Of a stretch of DNA of 28,714 nucleotides, positions 8,153-15,514 are shown piece after piece. The position numbers and the translations under genes are program-made. The stretch is from Caryophanales bacterium UBA5026 (GTDB taxonomy: Bacteria; Bacillota_I; Bacilli_A; RF39; UBA660): positions 1 through 28,714 of the forward strand of contig DICM01000026.1 of the NCBI GenBank assembly GCA_002416285.1, given 5' to 3'. A model generated the notes under the pieces. That model saw nothing but the letters and a program-made list of their open reading frames with translations, made no database searches and had not been told where the DNA came from. Position 1 is the stretch's first letter, and each line of letters begins with the position of its first letter.

Positions 8153-9676
8153 ATGGCAAAGAAACGTAAGAAAGATTCAACATATGGACCGGTCTCCATC
8201 CTGTTGTCTCTTATTTTGGTAGTAGGAGTTCTCAGTTTCCTATTCTCGTTATTTGGTCTTGAAAGCTATCAGACAAAAATTAGTAGTGGAACGCTAGAAT
8301 CTTCATTAATTACCGTAAGAAATTTTTTGAGTTTCGACGGACTTAAGTTTTTTGTTTCAAATTCAGTTGAAAATTTAAAGAACTTTGAACCGCTTGTCTT
8401 ACTTATTATTGTTATAATCGGACTTGGTATTGTTGAAAAAAGTGGATTACTACCTGCTTCTGTAAGACCTTTTCGAAAAATAAAATTTGAAATTCTCCTT
8501 TTTTTAACTTTCTTTTTCGGTGTTATTAGCACAATTATTGGAGACTATAGTTACATCTTATTAATTCCATTGACAGGTGTTATCTATAAGTATTTAGAAA
8601 AAAATCCAATTGTTGGTATTCTAACTGTTTTTTTAGGAATTACAATTGGTTATGGAACGGGTATTATTTTTAATTACAACGATTTTGTTTTAGGAAATTT
8701 AACACAAGCTTCAGCAATGTTGGATGTTGATAAAAATTATCAATTTATCTTACATTCTAGAATATTTATTCAAATTATATCAACTTTTATTCTCTCAATT
8801 ATTGGAACAATATTAATTAATAAACTATTGGTTCCAAAATTTCCGAAACGAGCATCTCTAGAGGAAGAGGAATTACCGGTCTCTCATCGGGCAAGAATGT
8901 ATGCGAATATTGGACTATTATTATATGTCCTTTTAGTTTTATATTTGATTTTACCTCTTAAACTTCCAGGAGCTGGTGCATTATTAGACATGGGTCAAAA
9001 AGAATATATTGCGAAATTGTTTGGTGACAATGCTCCGTTTGGAAGAGGCTTTGTCCTAATTGTTTCAGCAGGTCTTATGTTGTCTGGGTTTTTATACGGT
9101 AAGATTTCTGGAACGATTAAAAATAGTAATGAATATAGTTTAGGACTTTCTAAAAACTTTGAGAATCTTGGATTTATGTTTGTACTTATGTTCTTTACAT
9201 CCGAACTAGTTTCTATTTTAAATTGGACGAATCTTGGGAATGTTGTAGGTGCTCACATTGTTGAATTCCTTGGCACACAACAATTTTCGGGAATCCCATT
9301 AATTATTATTTTCTTTATTTCTGTAATATTAATGAGTATCTTAATTCCTGGGACTTTGGAAAAATGGAATTTATTATATCCAACCATTATACCTTTATTT
9401 ATGAGATCAAATATTACACCTGATTTTACGTTATTTATTTTTCAAATTGCAGATGGAGTAGGAAAAGCATTTACACCTCTATTTACTTATTTTATTATCA
9501 TGCTTGCCTTCTTAGAAAAATATCGTACTAGTGAAAAACAACAGGTAAGTATTTTTGGCACTTTAAAAGCGATGATTCCGACGATACTTAGTTTTGCCTT
9601 CTTATGGATTATGATTTTAGTATTATGGTATTTAATGGGACTTCCATTAGGCATTGGAGTTTATTCAACAATCTAA
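8153..9676 (+). CDS. AbgT-family transporter
   Basis: AbgT proteins are polytopic membrane transporters. Characterised members import p-aminobenzoyl-glutamate or, in some pathogens, export sulfonamides using the proton gradient. The 507 residues match the usual length, with about eleven hydrophobic segments. Recognisable family segments are the FFFGVISTIIGDYSYILLIP region near 120-140, FTSELVSILNWTNLG near 345-360, and the GKAFTPLFTYF region near 440-450. AGGAGG lies just before the ATG, and the gene follows DUF951 after nine bases, so it is probably the last cistron of the par operon; a terminator follows at 9728. The substrate cannot be inferred. Confidence 0.85.
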   Translation: MAKKRKKDSTYGPVSILLSLILVVGVLSFLFSLFGLESYQTKISSGTLESSLITVRNFLSFDGLKFFVSNSVENLKNFEPLVLLIIVIIGLGIVEKSGLLPASVRPFRKIKFEILLFLTFFFGVISTIIGDYSYILLIPLTGVIYKYLEKNPIVGILTVFLGITIGYGTGIIFNYNDFVLGNLTQASAMLDVDKNYQFILHSRIFIQIISTFILSIIGTILINKLLVPKFPKRASLEEEELPVSHRARMYANIGLLLYVLLVLYLILPLKLPGAGALLDMGQKEYIAKLFGDNAPFGRGFVLIVSAGLMLSGFLYGKISGTIKNSNEYSLGLSKNFENLGFMFVLMFFTSELVSILNWTNLGNVVGAHIVEFLGTQQFSGIPLIIIFFISVILMSILIPGTLEKWNLLYPTIIPLFMRSNITPDFTLFIFQIADGVGKAFTPLFTYFIIMLAFLEKYRTSEKQQVSIFGTLKAMIPTILSFAFLWIMILVLWYLMGLPLGIGVYSTI

Positions 9677-9727
9677 AAATATTAAAGAAATCTATTATAA
9701 GTTGATTTGAATAAAAAGATTTCTGTT

Positions 9728-9757
9728 ACTTAAGAGTGAGTGCTCTTAAGTTTTTTT
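9728..9757 (+). terminator. Intrinsic terminator after the AbgT gene
   Basis: The perfect nine-base arms ACTTAAGAG (9728-9736) and CTCTTAAGT (9743-9751) enclose a six-base loop and run into seven Ts. This closes the par-mscS-DUF951-AbgT unit. Confidence 0.9.
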
Positions 9758-9835
9758 AGATTATAGTAAGAAATATAGACATTTTACGGTTAATTTTCTC
9801 AGTAGTAATGAGTTTTGTTACTGTTTATAAAATCA

Positions 9836-9864
9836 TTGTTATTTCGTATGCTTTATGCTAAAAT
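9836..9864 (+). promoter_or_regulatory. Promoter of the pilin-LRR gene
   Basis: TTGTTA at 9836-9841, a 17-base spacer and TAAAAT at 9859-9864 with TG at 9856-9857 form an extended -10. It lies between two terminators, so the gene is monocistronic. The same nine-base box TGCTAAAAT occurs in the parA promoter. Confidence 0.8.
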
Positions 9865-9893
9865 GAAGAAGAATAGGAGTGAGTTGAATTTTT

Positions 9894-11072
9894 ATGAGAA
9901 GAAAAGGTTTTACATTAATTGAGTTATTGGCGGTAATTGTTATTTTAGCGATTATTGCGTTAATCGCAACACCAATGATCTTGGGTGTTATTGATGATGC
10001 AAAAAAAGGAGCATTTGAATCAAGTGGCTATGGAATGATTGAATCTGCAGAACAGGGTTATATGCAAAAACAATTGACTGCAGAACGTCCCATATTAACA
10101 GAGTATCAATATGAAAGTGGTAATCAAAGTACAATACAGGGTAATATAGATTTAAATTACAAGGGGAGCAATCCCAATAGTGGAACTTTGCTAATTAATG
10201 AAACAGGAAAAGTTGCATTAGCAATTCATAATGGAACATATTGTGTGAAAAAAGAATTTGAAGATACAAAAGTGAGTACAATAAAAACATTAAAAGAGGA
10301 CTATGTAGTACCGAATCACCAAGCCGTGCAAGATACACCTAGTGTTTGCTTTGAATTTGATAGTGAGAGTGGTACTATTTTAGACTATGACTCTGATAAC
10401 TTAGAATGTCCTTCTGATGTAGTAATACCGAGTACTATAAACAGTGTGGTTGTGACAACGATAGGAGAATATGCTTTCTATGAGAATCAACTGACAAGTG
10501 TAATAATCCCAAATAGTGTAACAACGATAAAATCTGAAGCTTTCAGTGAGAATCAACTGACGAGTGTAATAATCCCAAAGAGTGTAATAACGATAGGAAA
10601 CTATGCTTTCGCTTTCAATCGACTAAAGAGTGTAGTAATCCCAGATAGTGTAACAATGATAGAATATGGTGCTTTCTATGAGAATCAATTAACAAGTGTA
10701 ACAATCCCAAATAGTATAACAGTGATTGAATGGGCTGTTTTCTCTAATAATCAATTAACAAGTGTAATAATTCCAAACAGTGTAATTACAATAAAGTCGC
10801 GAGCTTTTAGTTGGAATCAGCTAATGAGTGTGACGATTCCAGATAGTGTTATAAAAATAGATACTGGTGTTTTTGAGTCTAATCAACTAACGAGTGTGAT
10901 AATTCCAAACAGTGTGACACAAATATTTGATAAAGCTTTCGGTTCCAATTATATACCACAAGGAGAAGCTAAGATTGATAATCAATTTGGGAATGTTATG
11001 TTAGGAAATGATGTGTTTTATAATAATGGACCAAGTGGAAATCAAACAATCACTCCTATATATTTAAGATAG
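9894..11072 (+). CDS. Prepilin-like protein with BspA-type leucine-rich repeats
   Basis: The 392-residue product begins with a class III prepilin signal: MRRKG then FTLIELL, with predicted prepilin-peptidase cleavage after Gly5 and Glu at +5, followed by a hydrophobic helix to about residue 33. Residues about 34-175 resemble a pseudopilin body with a small-residue-rich stretch and cysteines at 117, 152 and 172. A half repeat and seven exact-length 22-residue repeats (198-351; core NQLTSVIIPNSVTTI then AF) follow, matching BspA/LRR_5 repeats used for surface binding, and a 41-residue tail. I infer an envelope-anchored or pilus-incorporated adhesin-like protein. No pilus-assembly genes lie nearby. 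The AGGAG ribosome-binding site (9875-9879) is unusually far from the ATG (14 bases). Confidence 0.82.
   Translation: MRRKGFTLIELLAVIVILAIIALIATPMILGVIDDAKKGAFESSGYGMIESAEQGYMQKQLTAERPILTEYQYESGNQSTIQGNIDLNYKGSNPNSGTLLINETGKVALAIHNGTYCVKKEFEDTKVSTIKTLKEDYVVPNHQAVQDTPSVCFEFDSESGTILDYDSDNLECPSDVVIPSTINSVVVTTIGEYAFYENQLTSVIIPNSVTTIKSEAFSENQLTSVIIPKSVITIGNYAFAFNRLKSVVIPDSVTMIEYGAFYENQLTSVTIPNSITVIEWAVFSNNQLTSVIIPNSVITIKSRAFSWNQLMSVTIPDSVIKIDTGVFESNQLTSVIIPNSVTQIFDKAFGSNYIPQGEAKIDNQFGNVMLGNDVFYNNGPSGNQTITPIYLR
10485..10946 (+). repeat. Seven tandem 66-bp repeats encoding LRR units
   Basis: Seven direct repeats of exactly 66 bases encode the 22-residue units, with no insertion or loss between them. 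The DNA copies have diverged (for example ATCCCA versus ATTCCA at the Ile-Pro codons) while the protein core is kept, so the array looks selected at protein level. The uniform period could still allow copy-number change by recombination. Confidence 0.9.
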
Positions 11073-11090
11073 AAAGAATAAATAAAATGT

Positions 11091-11116
11091 AAAAGATCCC
11101 TAAATAGGATTTTTTT
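11091..11116 (+). terminator. Intrinsic terminator after the pilin-LRR gene
   Basis: AAAAGATCC (11091-11099) pairs with GGATTTTTT (11107-11115), with one G-T pair and a seven-base loop, ending in a run of Ts. Confidence 0.75.
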
Positions 11117-11165
11117 GATAAATAAGATTTGTTTTTTGTAAAGGCTCGCCCAAATAGATAAAACA

Positions 11166-11174
11166 TGCTATAAT
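11166..11174 (+). promoter_or_regulatory. Extended -10 promoter of ychF
   Basis: TATAAT at 11169-11174 is preceded by TGC (11166-11168). No good -35 is present at the expected distance, so the extended -10 must compensate. The ribosome-binding site GAGGTGATC (11185-11193) is an unusually long match to the 16S rRNA tail. Confidence 0.65.
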
Positions 11175-11195
11175 AGTTTTACTTGAGGTGATCAT

Positions 11196-12296
11196 ATGAG
11201 TTTACGTGCTGGAATAGTCGGTTTACCAAATGTCGGTAAATCAACTTTATTTAACGCAATAACAAAACAAAAAATTCTAGCTGCCAATTATCCTTTCGCA
11301 ACGATTGATCCAAATGTTGGTGTAGTAACTGTTCCGGATGAACGAATGGATTATTTAAAAGAGTTATATCATCCAGATCGTTTTATTCCAACAACATTTG
11401 AATTTACTGATATTGCTGGATTAGTAAAAGGGGCATCACAAGGAGAAGGTCTTGGAAATAAGTTTTTAAGTCATATTCGTGAAGTAGATGCGATAGTAGA
11501 GGTTGTTCGTTGTTTTGTAGATACTAATATTATTCACGTTGAAGGAGAAGTGGATCCAATTCGTGATATTGAAATTATAGGTATCGAACTTATCTTAGCG
11601 GATTTAGAAGTGATTGATAATCGATTAGCTAGAGTGAGTAAAAAAGCTGCTATGTCAAAAGATAAAGAATCGATGAAAGAAATTGAGCTTTTAGAAAGAT
11701 TAAAAATTGTTCTTGAACAGAATAGACCGATTCGTAGCTTATCATTTGACGAGGATGAATTGGAAATTTTAAAACCATTTCATTTTTTAACACAGAAGCC
11801 TATTATCTATATGACAAATGTCGGTGAGGAAGATATTCTTGCTGGTGGAAATAAGTATGTTGATATCGTAAAAGAATATGCGGAAAAGGAAGGATCAGAG
11901 GTAATTCTTGTCTGTGCGAAAATGGAGTCCGAATTAGCGGATTTAGAGGACGAGGAAAGACAGGAATTCTTACTTGATTTAGGGTTAAACGAAAGCGGAC
12001 TAGATCAATTAATTAAGGCAACTTATAAGTTACTTGGACTGGCTACTTATTTTACAGTTGGTAAGGATGAAGTAAGGGCTTGGACTTTTGAAAAAGGGAT
12101 GAAGGCGCCAGCCTGTGCGGGAATTATTCACAGTGATTTCGAACGGGGATTTATCCGGGCAGAGGTAATGAGTTTTGGTGCTCTTAAAGAATGTGGTTCA
12201 GAACTCAAAGTAAAAGAAGCTGGTAAAGCCCGATTGGAAGGTAAAGAATACATCATGCAAGATGGTGATATCTGTCATTTTCGTTTTAATGTTTAA
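11196..12296 (+). CDS. ychF: Redox-regulated ATPase/GTPase YchF (Obg family)
   Basis: YchF (EngD/OLA1 type) is a universally conserved P-loop NTPase that prefers ATP and binds the ribosome; its exact role is unsettled. The 366 residues equal the family length. The G1 motif GLPNVGKST is at 9-17, FTDIAGLVKGA supplies the G3 region, and the G4 position reads TNVGE rather than NKxD, as expected for the ATP-preferring YchF group. A helical insertion follows and a TGS domain ends the protein (FTVGKDEVRAWTF and onward). Its position upstream of rpsF-ssb-rpsR is the usual one in Bacilli. Confidence 0.97.
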   Translation: MSLRAGIVGLPNVGKSTLFNAITKQKILAANYPFATIDPNVGVVTVPDERMDYLKELYHPDRFIPTTFEFTDIAGLVKGASQGEGLGNKFLSHIREVDAIVEVVRCFVDTNIIHVEGEVDPIRDIEIIGIELILADLEVIDNRLARVSKKAAMSKDKESMKEIELLERLKIVLEQNRPIRSLSFDEDELEILKPFHFLTQKPIIYMTNVGEEDILAGGNKYVDIVKEYAEKEGSEVILVCAKMESELADLEDEERQEFLLDLGLNESGLDQLIKATYKLLGLATYFTVGKDEVRAWTFEKGMKAPACAGIIHSDFERGFIRAEVMSFGALKECGSELKVKEAGKARLEGKEYIMQDGDICHFRFNV

Positions 12297-12319
12297 TAGA
12301 ATTAATAAGGAGGACTTTT

Positions 12320-12958
12320 ATGAATAAAAATATATTCGTCAAGGTATTTGCCTGGATGTTTCTTGGTTTATTAGTAACATTTGGAACTGGATATTTTGTT
12401 TCTACCAATGAAAATATGCTTTATAGTATTTTTTCGAAAGGTTATTATTGGATTTTCATCATCGGTGAATTAGCGGCAGTTATCTTCTTAAGTGCAAGAA
12501 TCAGAAAAATGAAACCAATGACTGCTAAAATAGTATTTCTATTATATGCATTTTTGACTGGACTTACTTTTTCAACAATCTTTGTTGTCTATGCATTAGA
12601 ATCGATTATGAGTGTATTCCTAATAGCGGCATGTATTTTTGGGGTATTCGCATTAATTGGATATTTTACAAAAGCTGATTTAACAAAATTAGGAACTTAT
12701 TTGTTGATGGGACTAATTGGAATTATTCTTTGTGTCTTTGTCAATATTTTCCTTGGAAATAATACTTTTGATATTGTTATCAGTATTATAAGTATTATTG
12801 TATTTCTAGGATTTACAGCATACGATATGCAGAAAATAAAGGCATTAGAATATGAGATGGAAGAAGATAATATTGCTATTTATGGAGCATTGCAACTTTA
12901 CTTAGATTTTATTAACATCTTCTTAGATCTATTAAGATTGTTTGGAAGAGATGATTAA
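12320..12958 (+). CDS. Bax inhibitor-1/YccA-type membrane protein
   Basis: The 212-residue protein has seven predicted transmembrane helices and matches the BI-1/YetJ family of pH-sensitive calcium leak channels. The Asp pair that forms the pH sensor in Bacillus YetJ has likely counterparts in AYDMQK (Asp169) and YLDFIN (Asp196). The start has AAGGAGGA just upstream, 23 bases after ychF, with no terminator between, so the two are probably co-transcribed. The family is an odd guest between ychF and rpsF. The function in bacteria is only partly known. Confidence 0.88.
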   Translation: MNKNIFVKVFAWMFLGLLVTFGTGYFVSTNENMLYSIFSKGYYWIFIIGELAAVIFLSARIRKMKPMTAKIVFLLYAFLTGLTFSTIFVVYALESIMSVFLIAACIFGVFALIGYFTKADLTKLGTYLLMGLIGIILCVFVNIFLGNNTFDIVISIISIIVFLGFTAYDMQKIKALEYEMEEDNIAIYGALQLYLDFINIFLDLLRLFGRDD

Positions 12959-12981
12959 AGAACAAAATGTTCTTTTTTTTT
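12957..12981 (+). terminator. Intrinsic terminator after the BI-1 gene
   Basis: AAAGAACA (12957-12964) and TGTTCTTT (12968-12975) close a three-base loop and run into Ts to 12981. The stem begins within the TAA stop codon. Confidence 0.85.
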
Positions 12982-13032
12982 GTCTATTACATAGTTTGAA
13001 TTGTATTATAATTGGTATATTTTAAAAAAACG

Positions 13033-13061
13033 TTTACAAAGAACATTATATTTGTTATAAT
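13033..13061 (+). promoter_or_regulatory. Promoter of rpsF-ssb-rpsR
   Basis: TTTACA at 13033-13038, a 17-base spacer and TATAAT at 13056-13061 with TG at 13053-13054 form a strong extended -10 promoter. Transcription would start near 13068. Confidence 0.85.
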
Positions 13062-13079
13062 ACCAACGAGTATTAATTA

Positions 13080-13116
13080 CTCCTTGCTTCTTCGGAAGCC
13101 ACAAGACCATAAGGAG
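13080..13116 (+). promoter_or_regulatory. rpsF leader hairpin, candidate S6:S18 autoregulatory site
   Basis: CTTG (13083-13086) pairs with CAAG (13102-13105) around an inner CTTC/GAAG stem capped by a UUCG tetraloop, leaving CCA bulged on the 3' side. This is the general shape of the S6:S18 binding motif found before rpsF. Alternatively CTCCTT (13080-13085) pairs exactly with AAGGAG (13111-13116), hiding the rpsF ribosome-binding site. The two folds share CCTT, so they exclude each other. That S6:S18 binds here is inference. Confidence 0.55.
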
Positions 13117-13124
13117 GTGTGAAA

Positions 13125-13415
13125 ATGAGAAACTATGAAATCATGTTTATCGTAAGGCCAACACTAAGTGAGGATGAAGTGAAAAAAGTTATCGAAAACT
13201 TTGGAAACATTTTAACTTCAAATGGCGCGAAAATCGTTGACTCTAGAGATATGGGTCAAAAAGAATTAGCTTACGAGATTAAGAAATTCAAGAGTGGATA
13301 CTACTACTTATATACAGTAGAAGCATCAGATGATAAAGCCATTCGCGAATTCGATCGTCTAGCATTGATTAGCAATGATGTGATTCGTCACCTTGTTACA
13401 AAAATCGAAAAGTAG
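13125..13415 (+). CDS. rpsF: 30S ribosomal protein S6
   Basis: S6 binds S18 on the platform of the 30S subunit. The 96-residue product has the typical opening MRNYEIMFIVRP and the conserved LAYEIKKFKSGYYYLY segment, at normal length without the C-terminal extension of E. coli S6. I chose ATG 13125, five bases after AAGGAGGTG; the in-frame GTG at 13119 overlaps that site. It is followed by ssb after 15 bases. Confidence 0.97.
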   Translation: MRNYEIMFIVRPTLSEDEVKKVIENFGNILTSNGAKIVDSRDMGQKELAYEIKKFKSGYYYLYTVEASDDKAIREFDRLALISNDVIRHLVTKIEK

Positions 13416-13430
13416 AATTGAAGGTGTTTT

Positions 13431-13889
13431 ATGAACCGAGTAATGTTAATAGGAAGATTGACAGCTAAACCAGAACTACGTTATACAGGGACTAATACCC
13501 CTTATTCACGTTTTACTATAGCTGTAAATCGTACTTTCAGTAATCAAAATGGACAGAGAGAAGCTGATTTTATCGGTGTAATTGTTTGGAGAAAACAAGC
13601 AGAGAATGTTTGTAACTATTTAGATAAAGGTGCTCTTGTGTCTGTTGAAGGACGTATTCAAACAGGAAGTTTCGAGAAGGATGGCAACCGTCAATATACA
13701 ATGGATGTTGTAGGCGATAGTGTTCAATTCTTAGAAAGCAAAGGATCAAGAAGTAGTTCGGGTGGACAAAGTGCAAGTCCATATGACTATCAAGATCAAG
13801 CTCCATCTTATAATGATGTAAGTGTTGAGAATGATCCGTTTGCAGAATTCGGCGATAGTGTTTCTATCGATGATAACTTCCTAGACTAA
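13431..13889 (+). CDS. ssb: Single-stranded DNA-binding protein
   Basis: SSB coats single-stranded DNA in replication, repair and recombination. The OB-fold spans residues 1 to about 105 (MNRVMLIGRL, FTIAVNRTF, ADFIGVIVWRKQAENV), followed by a Ser/Gly/Gln-rich linker and an acidic tail. The 152-residue length is ordinary for Bacilli. The tail keeps DPFAEFGD but ends SIDDNFLD, not the usual acidic tip closing in Pro-Phe that binds partner proteins. The reading frame here runs cleanly to its stop, so this looks real rather than an error. The gene sits in the conserved rpsF-ssb-rpsR operon. Confidence 0.96.
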   Translation: MNRVMLIGRLTAKPELRYTGTNTPYSRFTIAVNRTFSNQNGQREADFIGVIVWRKQAENVCNYLDKGALVSVEGRIQTGSFEKDGNRQYTMDVVGDSVQFLESKGSRSSSGGQSASPYDYQDQAPSYNDVSVENDPFAEFGDSVSIDDNFLD

Positions 13890-13904
13890 AAGGAGGAAAA
13901 GAAA

Positions 13905-14123
13905 ATGGCTGAATTTCGTAGAAAAAAGAAAAAAATTTGTCAAATGTGTGCTGGAAAATCAGTAGACTATAAAGATACAGAAATTATCAAAAAATATATT
14001 AGTGGTGATAACAAGAAGATTCTTCCAAGAAGAATTACAGGAGCTTGTGCTAAGCACCAAAGACATATTGCTGATGAAGTTAAAAAAGCTCGTTTTATGG
14101 CTTTAATTCCATTCGTAAAATAA
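13905..14123 (+). CDS. rpsR: 30S ribosomal protein S18, zinc-binding type
   Basis: The 72-residue product matches S18 throughout, with the KILPRRITGACAKHQR core and a C-terminal ARFMALIPF segment. It keeps a CxxC at residues 12-15 and a CxxH at about 48-51, so it is the metal-binding (C+) paralogue type. AAGGAGG precedes the ATG. It is the last gene of its operon; a terminator overlaps its stop. Confidence 0.97.
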   Translation: MAEFRRKKKKICQMCAGKSVDYKDTEIIKKYISGDNKKILPRRITGACAKHQRHIADEVKKARFMALIPFVK

Positions 14124-14145
14124 GACCAAAGGTCTTATTTTTTTT
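14118..14145 (+). terminator. Intrinsic terminator after rpsR
   Basis: AAATAAGACC (14118-14127) and GGTCTTATTT (14131-14140) form a perfect ten-pair stem with a three-base loop and a T run to 14145. The stem contains the rpsR stop codon (14121-14123). Confidence 0.92.
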
Positions 14146-14171
14146 ATGGTAAATATTTTTACCTTGATTCG

Positions 14172-14200
14172 TTGAAATCTAGGTCAGATTATGCTATATT
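14172..14200 (+). promoter_or_regulatory. Promoter of the LXG effector operon
   Basis: TTGAAA at 14172-14177, a 17-base spacer and TATATT at 14195-14200 with TG at 14192-14193 form a near-ideal extended -10 promoter. It is the only promoter seen ahead of the four genes from 14223 to 17044, which suggests substantial expression. Confidence 0.85.
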
Positions 14201-14222
14201 AGTACATAGAATAGGTGATAAT

Positions 14223-14501
14223 ATGGGAATTGTAAATTCAGATCGTTTGCTGGTCAAATATTATATGAATCAAATAGAAAAAAATAATAAGTTTAAAAAA
14301 AATCATTCGAACAAATTAAATATAACGGATATTTCTTCGCCTAGCCGTATGATGGAAGTAGATAAAAAAATAGAAATAGGTGAACAGGAAATTGGTAATA
14401 AAATAAGTAAAATATGTAATTTTTCTACTACTGTATCAGAACAAATAACGGAAGTCGATGGTAAGATGGGAAGTTTATTTTCGGGTGTAAATAATGGATA
14501 G
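14223..14501 (+). CDS. Small helical T7SS-associated protein (Lap1-like position)
   Basis: I do not recognise the 92-residue sequence by family. It is charged and mainly helical in appearance, lacks cysteine-rich or membrane segments, and has a disordered-looking Lys/Asn-rich stretch near 20-35. ATG 14223 follows AGGTGAT by three bases. Its size and place as first gene ahead of an LXG effector match Lap1 (DUF3130-type), a WXG100-like targeting partner of LXG proteins. I see no clear FxxxD export motif at its C-terminus, so the assignment rests on context. It overlaps the next gene by eight bases. Confidence 0.6.
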   Translation: MGIVNSDRLLVKYYMNQIEKNNKFKKNHSNKLNITDISSPSRMMEVDKKIEIGEQEIGNKISKICNFSTTVSEQITEVDGKMGSLFSGVNNG

Positions 14502-14844
14502 AAATGATATTTATAAAAAAATTGAATTCAATCAAGAAAATATAAAAAAAATTAATAGCGACTTGGATCAATTAAAGGGGGAACGCGTTCAAGACAAAGA
14601 ATTAGTGCAGCACTTTGAACGAATAATGTTTGATTTAAAGAATAATTGTTCTACTAAAGAAATTAATGCTTTATATAAAAAAAATAAAATTTTAATATCT
14701 GAGGAGCTGGAAATGATAGAAAAGGATTATCAAAATCAACGAGAATTATTAGAAGATTCCTTAAAAGTATTGGGAAAAGAAAATGATTTATTAAATAACG
14801 AATTATTTAATGAGAGACGGGAGAATGAGAAAAATAATGAATGA
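14494..14844 (+). CDS. Coiled-coil T7SS-associated protein (Lap2-like position)
   Basis: The 116-residue product is almost wholly heptad-like coiled coil (for example EFNQENIKKINSDLDQL and EMIEKDYQNQRELLEDS) with no signal peptide or membrane segment. Length and predicted structure suit Lap2 (DUF3958-type) or YwqH-like (DUF5082) helpers, which are encoded just before LXG toxins and help deliver them to the secretion machine. The family call is inference from shape and position. The start overlaps the end of the previous gene, and the stop lies inside the next, so translation of all three is probably coupled. Confidence 0.6.
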   Translation: MDRNDIYKKIEFNQENIKKINSDLDQLKGERVQDKELVQHFERIMFDLKNNCSTKEINALYKKNKILISEELEMIEKDYQNQRELLEDSLKVLGKENDLLNNELFNERRENEKNNE

Positions 14845-15502
14845 ATTGCTAAAAATGAGCAGTATAAGGCCATATGGCTTTAATGTTCAGCAAGCTTCTG
14901 AAAAAGGACTTGCAAATAATAATAAGTTAACTTTGGATTATTATAAATTGTCATTTTTATACCATTCTTATTTGGAACAATACTTTTTAAATATTCTACC
15001 ATTGCAGAGCTATGATGACAAAATTACGAACAATAAAGTTAATATAAAACCTGTTCCAACGAAAAAAGATTTTTATCAAAAATATTCAGCTACAACTTTA
15101 AATTTTCTAATTCTTAGAAATCATGCATACATTGAACGATTATCAGTTGGGGAACTTGAACTTTTAAAATCGGGTTTAGATTTTGAAGGGTATTCAATTC
15201 CAATATTGAACTTAGTAAAAAAAACATATAAAGATATAATTAAAGTAAGTTATGAAAATACGGATAATTCAAATGCTTATTTTGTCAGTTATGAAGGAGA
15301 AACTCCAGACTTGGCTGCTTTAAACTCTTCAGTTGTATTTGAATGTTGTTATAGTCTTCAATCGAGTTCAAAAACTGATAATGAGTGGAAAGAAGAAACA
15401 TTAATGAGAATGAAGTGGTTAGATAATTTGTTATCATCTTTTCAAAAAGAAAGTGAAGTAATACTAGAAAATTTAGTAACTGTTTTTAAAATCATGCAGT
15501 AA
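14837..15502 (+). CDS. Protein of unknown function between Lap-like genes and LXG effector
   Basis: I do not recognise this 221-residue protein. It looks soluble and mixed alpha-helical, with an N-terminal helical half rich in Leu/Tyr (YYKLSFLYHSYLEQYFLNIL) and a C-terminal part with YFVSYEGETPDLAAL and an ECCY cysteine pair. No membrane segment or enzymatic signature is evident. The start is uncertain: ATG 14837 has GGGAG 13 bases ahead, whereas ATG 14825 is in frame but only one base from it. Position suggests a chaperone, adaptor or immunity protein for the LXG gene that follows after 12 bases. It is not a recognisable EssA, EssB or EsaA. Confidence 0.65.
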   Translation: MNELLKMSSIRPYGFNVQQASEKGLANNNKLTLDYYKLSFLYHSYLEQYFLNILPLQSYDDKITNNKVNIKPVPTKKDFYQKYSATTLNFLILRNHAYIERLSVGELELLKSGLDFEGYSIPILNLVKKTYKDIIKVSYENTDNSNAYFVSYEGETPDLAALNSSVVFECCYSLQSSSKTDNEWKEETLMRMKWLDNLLSSFQKESEVILENLVTVFKIMQ

Positions 15503-15514
15503 TTGGGGGAAAAT

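Noticed and set aside
13007..13012. Another TATAAT ahead of rpsF
   Set aside because: No -35 at a usable distance and no TG extension; the box at 13056-13061 has both.
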